Positions 23,088 through 32,272 of a stretch of DNA of 37,897 nucleotides are shown in pieces. The stretch is from positions 1 through 37,897 of the forward strand of contig JADLDB010000014.1 in assembly GCA_020846875.1 (NCBI GenBank). The letters run 5' to 3'. The position numbers and the translations under genes were made by a program. Numbering within the stretch: the first letter of the stretch is position 1; every line of letters starts with the position of its first letter. The notes below the pieces were generated by a model. It did no database searches and was not told the origin of the DNA. It saw nothing but the letters and a program-made list of their open reading frames with translations. The DNA is from Myxococcales bacterium. GTDB lineage: Bacteria > Myxococcota > Myxococcia > Myxococcales > Myxococcaceae.

Positions 23088-23879
23088 TCAGCGCAGCCCG
23101 AAGCGCACCGGCACGGTGAAGCACTGGCCGCGGGCCACCTCGGGGAAGGGCGCCGCCGCCGGCAGCACGCAGTCCCCCACCGCCGCGTCGAGGAGCCCCG
23201 CGCCGCTGGTCCGCTGCACCTGCGCGTCGCGCGCCGCGCCCTGTCCATCCACGCAGAAGCGCACCTCGACCGTCCCGCGCTGCTGGTAGCGCCGGGCGCT
23301 GGCCGGGTAACAGCGCTCCGCCGCCGCCGCGAGCCGCGCGTGCACCTGCGCCGCCACCTCAAGGCCCCCCGCGCCCGTCGCCTCAGCCGCTGCGGCCCTC
23401 GGGGCTGCCTCCGGGCCCGCTCCCGCCGGCCCCGAAGCTCCCTCACCAGACGGTACGCCCTGCCCTCCCGGAGACGATTCGGCCGTGGGTCCGTCCGCCA
23501 CGCCTTCGCCCGACTCGGCGGGCGGGGGCGCCTGTCCACCCGGCGCGGTGTCCGGACTGGCTTCCTCCAGCGCAGGTACGGGAGGCGCCGGCTCCGGCGA
23601 GGCCTCCTTCGTCCTGGCGCCACCCGGCTTCGTCGCTTCGCCGGCGGCGGGGAGCGGCGCGCCGGCAACCTCCTTCGGGCGCGACTGCACACCGACCTTG
23701 AAGAGCGTCCGCTTCGCTTCCGCGGGGGCCGCTCCGGTGGGCAACCGCACCGTCGGGAGGCGCGTCGTCAGCAGCGCCGAAAGCACCACGACGTGCAGCC
23801 CCACGGAAACAGCGAGCGCCCAGAGCCAGGCCCGGCGGGTGCCGCCCTGCCTGCCCGGTGCCGTGCCGCGCGCCTCCAT
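23088..23879 (-). CDS. TonB-like energy-transducing protein
   Basis: 263 residues. A single membrane helix near the N-terminus (WLWALAVSVGLHVVVLSALL) is followed by about 120 residues rich in Pro, Ala, Gly and Glu that could span the periplasm. The C-terminal ~75 residues have a TonB/TolA-like fold pattern with paired cysteines: RGTVEVRFCVDGQGAARDAQVQRTSG, GDCVLPAAAPFPE and FTVPVRFGLR. It would transfer proton-motive-force energy to an outer-membrane receptor, but neither exbB/exbD nor a receptor is adjacent. ATG at 23879 gives a short basic cytoplasmic end; an in-frame ATG at 23930 is the alternative. Confidence 0.8.
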   Translation of the reverse strand: MEARGTAPGRQGGTRRAWLWALAVSVGLHVVVLSALLTTRLPTVRLPTGAAPAEAKRTLFKVGVQSRPKEVAGAPLPAAGEATKPGGARTKEASPEPAPPVPALEEASPDTAPGGQAPPPAESGEGVADGPTAESSPGGQGVPSGEGASGPAGAGPEAAPRAAAAEATGAGGLEVAAQVHARLAAAAERCYPASARRYQQRGTVEVRFCVDGQGAARDAQVQRTSGAGLLDAAVGDCVLPAAAPFPEVARGQCFTVPVRFGLR

Positions 23880-23973
23880 GGCCGTCCCATAGCGCCCACC
23901 GCGCAGCGCGCCAATGGCCCGGGCGAGCATCGCTCCCGGCGACGATGGCGGTCTTGCGCTACGCTGAAGGCCG

Positions 23974-24234
23974 ATGAGCCACTTGCGGCGCTTGCCCGGC
24001 TGGGTCACGTCGAACGCAGAATCCGTGTGGCGTGAAACCGAGCAGGCCCGACGCCAGACGCCCGAGCAACGCTGGGCCGAGCTGGTGGCGGCGTGCGACA
24101 TGCTGCGCCTCTACTGGTCGATTCCCGGCTACGCGGAACGGGTGAGGCAGGCCGTCGATCCGCTGCCCGAGTCGTCTCGACGCGCGCTCGCCCGGCTGCG
24201 TGACGAGTACCGTCGGAGCCGAGGCGGACGGTGA
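23974..24234 (+). CDS. Small protein paired with a nucleotidyltransferase (antitoxin candidate)
   Basis: 86 residues, charged and helical (ETEQARRQTPEQRWAELVAACDMLRLYW, then an Arg-rich tail). I do not recognise a named family. Its stop overlaps the GTG start of the next gene (GTGA), so the two proteins are translationally coupled. A small helical gene coupled to an AbiEii/MNT-like nucleotidyltransferase is the layout of several toxin-antitoxin systems, so an antitoxin or regulatory-subunit role is a reasonable guess. It is divergent from the TonB-like gene with 94 bp between them. Confidence 0.72.
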   Translation: MSHLRRLPGWVTSNAESVWRETEQARRQTPEQRWAELVAACDMLRLYWSIPGYAERVRQAVDPLPESSRRALARLRDEYRRSRGGR

Positions 24235-24806
24235 CCGACCAGCCGTTCAACGCGGCGGAGATCGGCCTCGCGTTGGGCCGCGCCCTCGAAGCGAAGGGGA
24301 TTCCGTACGCGCTGGGCGGAGCGCTCGCGTACGGCGTCTGGGCGCTTCCCCGCGCCACCAGGGACGTGGACCTCAACCTCTTCGTGACCCCGGAGCAGCT
24401 CGATCCCGCCTTCGACGTGCTCTCCGCGGCGGGCGTCACCTTCGAGCGCGAGGCGGCGCGCCGGGCCGCGGCCGAGGACGGCCTCTTCGTCGGCTGGCTC
24501 GGTGCCTGCCGCATCGACGTCTTCACGCCCAGCATCCCCTTCTCGTGGGAGGCCCTGAAGACGCGCGTCTCGGTCGCTCTCGGCGGCCAGCCCACCTGGT
24601 TCCTCTCGGCGGAAGCGCTGGCCTTCTTCAAGATGATGTTCTTCCGCGGCAAGGACCTCGTCGACCTCGAGCGCCTCCTCGGCAGCCTGGGCAAGCGCCT
24701 CGACGCTCCCTGGGTCCGGCGGTGGCTCGTCGAGACGATGGGCGAGGACGACGAGCGCGTCCGGAAGTGGGACGAGCTCTGCGGCCAGTTCTGGCGCGAC
24801 CCTTGA
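24231..24806 (+). CDS. AbiEii/DUF6036-like nucleotidyltransferase
   Basis: 191 residues. The polymerase-beta-like fold is shown by LGGALAYGVWALPRATRDVDL: G29-G30 of the GG(S/A) motif, then D45 and D47, and a third acidic residue in CRIDVF (D96). These are the metal-binding residues of MNT/AbiEii-type nucleotidyltransferases. Family members act as toxins that modify tRNA or as AMPylating antitoxins; others have no known role. A lysine-bearing segment, FFKMMFFRGKDLVDLERLL, is typical of the second domain in this group. GTG start overlaps the stop of the small upstream gene. It is convergent with the ABC ATPase gene, 19 bp apart. Confidence 0.82.
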   Translation: MTDQPFNAAEIGLALGRALEAKGIPYALGGALAYGVWALPRATRDVDLNLFVTPEQLDPAFDVLSAAGVTFEREAARRAAAEDGLFVGWLGACRIDVFTPSIPFSWEALKTRVSVALGGQPTWFLSAEALAFFKMMFFRGKDLVDLERLLGSLGKRLDAPWVRRWLVETMGEDDERVRKWDELCGQFWRDP

Positions 24807-24825
24807 AGTCCCCCCCCCCGGCCCG

Positions 24826-25592
24826 TCAGCTCCAGCGCGGCACGTGCACCCGCTCCTCGGCGCTGGCCGGGTGCATCTCGATGCCGTAGAGCGCGGTGAG
24901 CCGCTCGGCCGTCAGCACCTCCTGCACCGGCCCGCGGGCCAGCACGTCCCCGTCCCGAAGCAGCAGCGCGTGGGTGGCGAAGTGCGCCGCGAGGTTGGCG
25001 TCGTGCAGCACCGCCACCACGCCCAGGCCGTCGTCCACCCGCCGGCGCACCGCCTTCAGCACCTCCACCTGGTGGCGCACGTCGAGGAAGGCCGTGGGCT
25101 CGTCCAGCACCAACAGCGACGGCGCCTGCACCAGCGCCCGCGCCACCCACACCCGCCGGCGCTCGCCGCCCGACACCTCGCTCAGCGGCCGGTCCGCCAG
25201 CGCGCCCACGCCGAGCTCGTCCAGGCAAGCGCGCGCCCTCTCGACGTCCTTCTCGCCCGGCAGCCCCCAGGCCCCGAGGTGCGGCGCCCGGCCCATCAAC
25301 ACCAGCTCCAGCGCGGTGAAGCCCGCGTCGTCGCTCATCCCCTGCGGCACCCACGCCACCTGCCTGGCCACCTGCGCAGGCGCGGCGCCCGGCAACGACA
25401 GCCCGGCCACCTCCACCTTCCCGCTGCGCGCGGGGAGCAACCCCATCACCACCCGCGCCAGCGTGGACTTGCCCGCGCCGTTGGGGCCCAGCACCGCCCA
25501 GGCCTCGCCGCGCAGCACCTGGAGGTCGACCGCGCGCAGCACGTCGCGCGCGCCGTAGCCCACGCGCACCTGGGAAAGGGACAGCACCGGGC

Positions 25593-25596
<4 letters not shown>
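24826..25596 (-). CDS. ABC importer ATPase (FecE/BtuD/HmuV-like)
   Basis: 256 residues with a full nucleotide-binding domain: Walker A GPNGAGKST (37-45), Q-loop WVPQG, signature VSGGE (141-145), Walker B LLVLDEPT (161-168), and H-loop H198 in VLHD. Spacing and flanking blocks (QVARQVAWVPQ, ELVLMGRAPHL) match the iron-siderophore, haem and cobalamin importer ATPases. No permease or binding protein lies beside it. Instead its ATG overlaps the stop of a Ser/Thr kinase gene (ATGA), an unusual partnership that suggests coupled translation. Confidence 0.93.
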
Positions 25597-27689
<2,093 letters not shown>

Positions 27690-27891
27690 GGCGGGAGGCG
27701 AAGTGCGACCATTGAACACCACGCGTGGGTGGTCCACCACCAGGGTTTTTCGCCCGCCTGCGCGGGGAGTTGTGGCCCCTTCCCTCCGGCGAACTCCTGC
27801 GGAACTGTCGGGAAAAGCGCTCCAGGGTGCGCTGAGGTCCGAGGACGCGCGCGTGCAACAGGTCCTCGAAGGTCGGCCTGGAACGGCCCGC

Positions 27892-28692
27892 TCACATCCA
27901 ATCGTCGCAGGGCGTGCCCAGCCGGGCGCCCGCGTAGACGCCGAGATCCAGGTAGGTGATGCGGGCGTTGAGCGGAAGGTCGAGGGGCACGTCGGTGAGG
28001 TGCAGCTGCTTCTTGCCTTCAATCCACTTGAAGTCTTCCTTGCGGACCTTGTCGTCTGCGGCCCCGGCGTTGCCGAAGATGAGCCGCAGCTCACCGTTCT
28101 TGGTGGAGAAGATCATGCCCTCCGAGTCGTCCACCACGTCCTTCAGCGGCACCTGCTTCATCTTCCCGCGCGGGCCCACGAAGAGCCGGAAGTCGCGGCG
28201 GTCCAGCCGGTCTTGGGCGCGGAAGCGATCGACCAGGTAGTAGTTGCCCTTGTCGTCGCGCAACAGCCGCTCGGGCATCCGGTCCCAGCTGGGCGGCGCG
28301 AAGGTGGCGGTGCCCAGCAGCTTCGCCGCCTCGTCCGCCTTCACCTCCGAGAGCTCGGTGACGCGCTTGCCGCACACCAGCTTGAAGCGCTTGCCGGAGT
28401 CCTCCATGGACACCTCGACCAGGTTGCCGTCGACGCGGGGGACGCGGGGATCCCACAGCACGGCGCTCCAGGACTCGGCGCCGCTCATGCCGCCGCCGCT
28501 GATCCGCTGCTGCACCAGCTTCGTCGCGTCGCCGTAGAACATGGCGTCGTAGGGGCGCTTGGAGTCGAAGACGAGGAAGTGGCCCTTGCCGTCACTCAGC
28601 GCCCTGGCCTGGGCCTTCCAGGAGGAGATGTCCACGGTGTCGGGGCGGGGCTGCGAGAGGAGGAACGCGACCAGCACGGGGTAGGCGAGCAT
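27892..28692 (-). CDS. Secreted protein of unknown function
   Basis: 266 residues from the ATG at 28692, which gives a signal-like start (LAYPVLVAFLLSQPRP). The mature part has aromatic and charged stretches such as KGHFLVFDSKRPYDAMFYGD, VPRVDGNLVEVSMEDSGKRFKLVCG, WDRMPERLLRDDKGNYYLVDRFR and LHLTDVPLDLPLNARITYLDLGVYAG. I recognise no domain. It looks beta-rich and probably periplasmic, with a pair of cysteines. It is divergent from the following kinase gene with only 46 bp between start codons, and 202 bp upstream of the preceding kinase. No conserved catalytic motif is evident. Real by codon use and signal peptide. Confidence 0.78.
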   Translation of the reverse strand: MLAYPVLVAFLLSQPRPDTVDISSWKAQARALSDGKGHFLVFDSKRPYDAMFYGDATKLVQQRISGGGMSGAESWSAVLWDPRVPRVDGNLVEVSMEDSGKRFKLVCGKRVTELSEVKADEAAKLLGTATFAPPSWDRMPERLLRDDKGNYYLVDRFRAQDRLDRRDFRLFVGPRGKMKQVPLKDVVDDSEGMIFSTKNGELRLIFGNAGAADDKVRKEDFKWIEGKKQLHLTDVPLDLPLNARITYLDLGVYAGARLGTPCDDWM

Positions 28693-28722
28693 GGCGGAAG
28701 AGTGTAGCGGATGAGGGACGTG

Positions 28723-28728
28723 TATAGT
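28723..28728 (+). promoter_or_regulatory. Possible -10 box in the 46-bp divergent gap
   Basis: TATAGT lies 10 bp before the kinase ATG at 28739. No -35 match at 17 bp and no Shine-Dalgarno before that ATG are visible, so if used it would give an almost leaderless transcript. Confidence 0.22.
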
Positions 28729-28738
28729 CACGCGGCTC

Positions 28739-30337
28739 ATGAGCGCCTCCGTGCTCGCGCCCGGCGTCGTCGTCGCCGACACCTACGAGGTCGAACGGCA
28801 GCTCGGCCAGGGCGGCATGGGCGAGGTGTGGCTGGCCCGGCACCGGCGGCTGGCGGGCAAGCAGGTGGCGATCAAGGTGCTGCGCACCCAGGGGCAGTTG
28901 CCGCCCGACACCCTGGCGCGCTTCCGGCACGAAGCAGAGATCGCCGCCCGCCTGGAGCACCCCAACATCGTCCAGGTGCTCGACTTCAATGCCCTGCCCA
29001 GCGGCGAGCCGTTCCTGGTGATGGAGCTCCTCAAGGGGACCAGCCTGGCCCAGCGGCTCAAGGGCGGACCCCTGCCGTGGGACCAGGTGGTAGCGGTGGT
29101 GCGGCAGGTGGGCGCGGCGCTGTCGGCGGCGCACGCGGCGGGCGTGGTGCACCGCGACTTGAAGCCCGAGAACATCTTCCTGGTGCCCACCGGCGTGGGA
29201 GACCAGGTGAAGGTGCTGGACTTCGGCATCTCCAAGCTGGCCGACTCGAAGACGGTGCAGACCACCGACTCGGTGTTGATCGGCACGCCGCTGTACATGT
29301 CCCCCGAGCAGGCGCTGGGGAACAACCGCGACGTCACCGCCCAGTCCGACGTCTTCTCCCTGGCCGGCATCGCCTACGAGATGCTGACCGGCCAGCCGCC
29401 CTTCCTCGCGGACAGCGTGGCCAAGGTGGTGTTCCGCATCGCCTACGAGAAGCACCGGCCGCTGGGGGAAGCGCGCGCCGACCTCCCGGCCCCCGTGGCG
29501 CAGGCGGTGGAGCACGCGCTGGTGAAGGACAAGGCGCAGCGCACCAAGGACATGGCCGCCTTCGTTCACGAGCTGACCGGCCAGCCGCTCGCGCCGCCGC
29601 GGACGGACGCGGCCGACGAGTCCAGCGGGGTGTACACGCCCGATCGCCCGGTGAGCGACTCGATGGCCGGCGGGGCCACCATCTCCCGCGGCTCCAACGA
29701 GCGCGCCACGCCGGCGCCGCCGCAGCCGTCCCCACCTCCCGCCCCGCAGGCCACCTCGCGCGTCCCGGCGCTGGTGGGCCTGCTCTCGCTGGTGCTGGCC
29801 CTGTCCGCGGTGGTGGGGTGGACGTTGCTGCGGCCGGCGGCGGATTCGGCGGCGGACGCCGGAGTCTTTCCGGCGCTGCCGTCCGTAGACGCTGGCGCCG
29901 TCACCGCCGCGAGTCCAGAGAAGCCGGACGCGGCCGTGGAGGGGGCTTCCCTCTCGCCGGACGCGGCGCTGGCCGCCGCCCCTCCCGTGGCCGACGCGGG
30001 GGCGCGCCCGGTGAGGGCCACCCGGAGCGATCCTTCCGGTCCGCTCAGCGACGCCGAGAAGGCGTCCCTCGCCGGGTTGCAGCAACTGGTCGCGCAGAAG
30101 GACCTGGGCGCGGTGCTCGCGCGCCGCCCGGCGCTGCGCCGCGAGTTCCCCTCGGCGGCCGGCTACCACCGGGCCCTGCTGCTGGTGGCCCGGGCGGCCT
30201 GCCTCCAGCACGATGATCGCGTGCTCACCCCCGCCTTCATCGAAGAGCTGGCCTCGACGTCGTCGCCCGCCACCTTCACCAGGCTGAAGAAGGAGTGCCT
30301 GGCCGCCTGGCCGGACGCCGCCGCGCGGTGGGACTGA
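28739..30337 (+). CDS. Membrane-anchored Ser/Thr protein kinase
   Basis: 532 residues. The kinase domain at about 16-275 is complete: glycine loop LGQGGMGEV (22-30), K46 in AIKVL, HRDLKPEN (D140, N145), DFG 161-163 and MSPEQ (187-191). After a Pro-rich linker there is one membrane helix at about 342-365 (VGLLSLVLALSAVVGW). A ~165-residue outer tail follows, rich in Ala/Asp and then helical, ending with a small domain containing two cysteines. It is a standard transmembrane kinase with a possible sensor tail; the ligand is unknown. The start codon has no visible Shine-Dalgarno. Convergent with the FHA-GAF-cyclase gene 11 bp away. Confidence 0.93.
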   Translation: MSASVLAPGVVVADTYEVERQLGQGGMGEVWLARHRRLAGKQVAIKVLRTQGQLPPDTLARFRHEAEIAARLEHPNIVQVLDFNALPSGEPFLVMELLKGTSLAQRLKGGPLPWDQVVAVVRQVGAALSAAHAAGVVHRDLKPENIFLVPTGVGDQVKVLDFGISKLADSKTVQTTDSVLIGTPLYMSPEQALGNNRDVTAQSDVFSLAGIAYEMLTGQPPFLADSVAKVVFRIAYEKHRPLGEARADLPAPVAQAVEHALVKDKAQRTKDMAAFVHELTGQPLAPPRTDAADESSGVYTPDRPVSDSMAGGATISRGSNERATPAPPQPSPPPAPQATSRVPALVGLLSLVLALSAVVGWTLLRPAADSAADAGVFPALPSVDAGAVTAASPEKPDAAVEGASLSPDAALAAAPPVADAGARPVRATRSDPSGPLSDAEKASLAGLQQLVAQKDLGAVLARRPALRREFPSAAGYHRALLLVARAACLQHDDRVLTPAFIEELASTSSPATFTRLKKECLAAWPDAAARWD

Positions 30338-30348
30338 AGGGCCGGCGC

Positions 30349-32151
30349 CTACCGCACCCCGGACAGCGTGCCGGAGTCCGAGTCCTCGTCCACCACCTCG
30401 AACACCGCGGTGCGCACCTTCCCGTGCAGCAGCCGCTCCCCCAGCGGCGTCACGTCGAAGCGCGCGCCCACCGCGGCCAGCGCCTTCCCGGTGATCAACA
30501 CCTGCCCGGGCTCGGCGCTGGTGCACAGCCAACTGGCGATGCTCACCGGTTCACCGATGACGGTGTAGTCCAGCCGCGCCTCGCTCCCCACGGTGCCGGC
30601 CAGCACCTTGCCGGTGTTGAGCGCCACCTTGAGCAAGAGGCGCTCCCTGGGCGGGCGCTTCTGCGTCACCCGCTGCCACTCGGCCTTCAGCGCCATCGCC
30701 GCGCGGACGGCGCGGATCGCGTCGTCGCCCTTCCCGTACGGCGCGCCGAACAGGGCCATCACGGCGTCCCCGGTGAACTTGTCCACCGTGCCCTCGAAGC
30801 TGAAGATGAGCTGGGTGGCCAGCCGGTAGAACTCGTTGAGCAGCTCCAGCACCCGCTCGGGTGCCAGCTTCGAGGACTGGGACGTGAAGCCGGCGATGTC
30901 GGCGAAGAGCACCGTCACCTGCTTCTCTTCCAGCCCCGTCAGCGCCGCGCCCTTCTGCCGCAGCTCGCCCACCCGCCGCTCGACGATGTCGGGCCCGTGG
31001 AAGCGCTCCAGCATCACCCGCAGGCGATCGTCCTTCCCCCCGGCGGGCGCGTCCTGGAACTTCTCGACGCCCGACTGGAGCAACTGGGTGATGGCGGTGC
31101 AGAGGTCGAGCAGCACCTCCACCGGCTCCTCGGTGACGGACGAGCGGTTCAGGTAGAGGACGCCCAGGAAGGGCGCCGCCGCGCCGATCGGCACGCACAG
31201 CACCTGGTCGATGCCGTACAGCACCACGGAGTCCCGTTCCTTGAAGCGCGCGTCGTCGTGCACGTTGACCACCGCCACCGCCTGCCCCTGCGACAGCGCG
31301 GCGTCGATGATCGCGTCGGACACCGGCACCTCGCCGCGCGAGAGGCTCTGGCCGTGCCGCACCGCCGCCGGCACCATCACCCCGGTGGGGTGGCGCAACA
31401 GCACCACGCCGGTGGTGGCGCCCACCCGCCGCATCACCAGGTCGCAGGTCTGGTCGAGGAAGTCCTTGAGGCTGCGCGCGCGCACCAGCGCCTCGGTCAC
31501 CCTGTAGAGGAGCAGCAGCGAAGGCCACGCCACCGGCGCACCCGCGGGCTCTCCTTCGGCGGTGCTGACCATCTCGGTGGTGGGCCGCTCCTGCTCGTCG
31601 GTGTCCGACGCCTTCTCCTTCGCGTCCCTCTTCGCGTCCTTCTTCGGCTTCGAGGCCTCGCCGTGGGGCGCGGCCGGCTCCGACACCGGCGGGGCGCTGG
31701 TGTCGAAGGGGGCGAAGTTGTCGAGCGCCTTGAGCAGGCTGGGGGAGTCGAGCTTCCGGGCCATCACCACGGCCTCGCGGATGTCCACGCCCCGGCCGAA
31801 GCGCTTCACCTGGCCGCCGAAGCCGGTGTCCACCATCTCGGTGGCCATGGTCTCGGCGTCGGCCGGCTGGCGCACCACCAGGGAGTTTTCCCCCACCGCC
31901 ACGCTGTCGCCGGCCTTGAGGGGCAGGCTCCCCACCAGCTTCTGGCCGTTGAGCTGGCTGCCGTTGCGGCTGCCCAGGTCTTCCACCACCAGGCTGGTGC
32001 CCTTGACGTGGAAGCGGGCGTGCCGCCGCGACACCAGGTCCCCCGAGAGGACGATGTCATTCTCGTCGGCGCGGCCGACGTGGGTGACGCCCTCGGGGAG
32101 CTCGTAGGCGGTGTCGAAGTAGCCCGGCCCGTTGATGATGAGCTGCCACAT
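30349..32151 (-). CDS. FHA-GAF-class III nucleotide cyclase, transition-state residues replaced
   Basis: 600 residues. The N-terminal FHA domain (about 15-95) keeps the phosphothreonine-reading residues: HVGR (R27), SRRHA (S41-H44) and SRNG (61-64). A charged linker (160-195) precedes a GAF domain (about 215-360). The C-terminal class III cyclase domain (about 407-590) has metal aspartates D418 (FADIAGFT) and D462 (KFTGD) and base-contact K458. However, the usual GDxVNxAxRL segment reads GEPVSIASWL: the transition-state Asn and Arg are S537 and W541. Full cyclase activity is therefore doubtful. It could be a signal-binding pseudo-cyclase or need a partner. ATG at 32151; divergent from the FHA-kinase gene. 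Confidence 0.93.
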   Translation of the reverse strand: MWQLIINGPGYFDTAYELPEGVTHVGRADENDIVLSGDLVSRRHARFHVKGTSLVVEDLGSRNGSQLNGQKLVGSLPLKAGDSVAVGENSLVVRQPADAETMATEMVDTGFGGQVKRFGRGVDIREAVVMARKLDSPSLLKALDNFAPFDTSAPPVSEPAAPHGEASKPKKDAKRDAKEKASDTDEQERPTTEMVSTAEGEPAGAPVAWPSLLLLYRVTEALVRARSLKDFLDQTCDLVMRRVGATTGVVLLRHPTGVMVPAAVRHGQSLSRGEVPVSDAIIDAALSQGQAVAVVNVHDDARFKERDSVVLYGIDQVLCVPIGAAAPFLGVLYLNRSSVTEEPVEVLLDLCTAITQLLQSGVEKFQDAPAGGKDDRLRVMLERFHGPDIVERRVGELRQKGAALTGLEEKQVTVLFADIAGFTSQSSKLAPERVLELLNEFYRLATQLIFSFEGTVDKFTGDAVMALFGAPYGKGDDAIRAVRAAMALKAEWQRVTQKRPPRERLLLKVALNTGKVLAGTVGSEARLDYTVIGEPVSIASWLCTSAEPGQVLITGKALAAVGARFDVTPLGERLLHGKVRTAVFEVVDEDSDSGTLSGVR

Positions 32152-32272
32152 GCCCACGGTGAGCGAAGTATGCCGCCAACGGCCCCGCTTTGCGCGAAGG
32201 AAACGGGGGCCTGCGTTAAGCTTGCGCCCACGGAGTTTCGTCGGAGCCACGGAGGCCAAGAGCGCAGCGGGT

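Noticed and set aside
27726-27740. GGTGGT-CC-ACCACC inverted repeat upstream of the kinase gene as an operator.
   Set aside because: Short, single, in GC-rich DNA, with no promoter element nearby; not distinguishable from chance.
32190-32240. GGCCTGCGTTAAGC as a sigma-54 site for the FHA-kinase gene.
   Set aside because: GG-N10-GC spacing is present but the CAC of the -24 element and the TTGC of the -12 element are missing.
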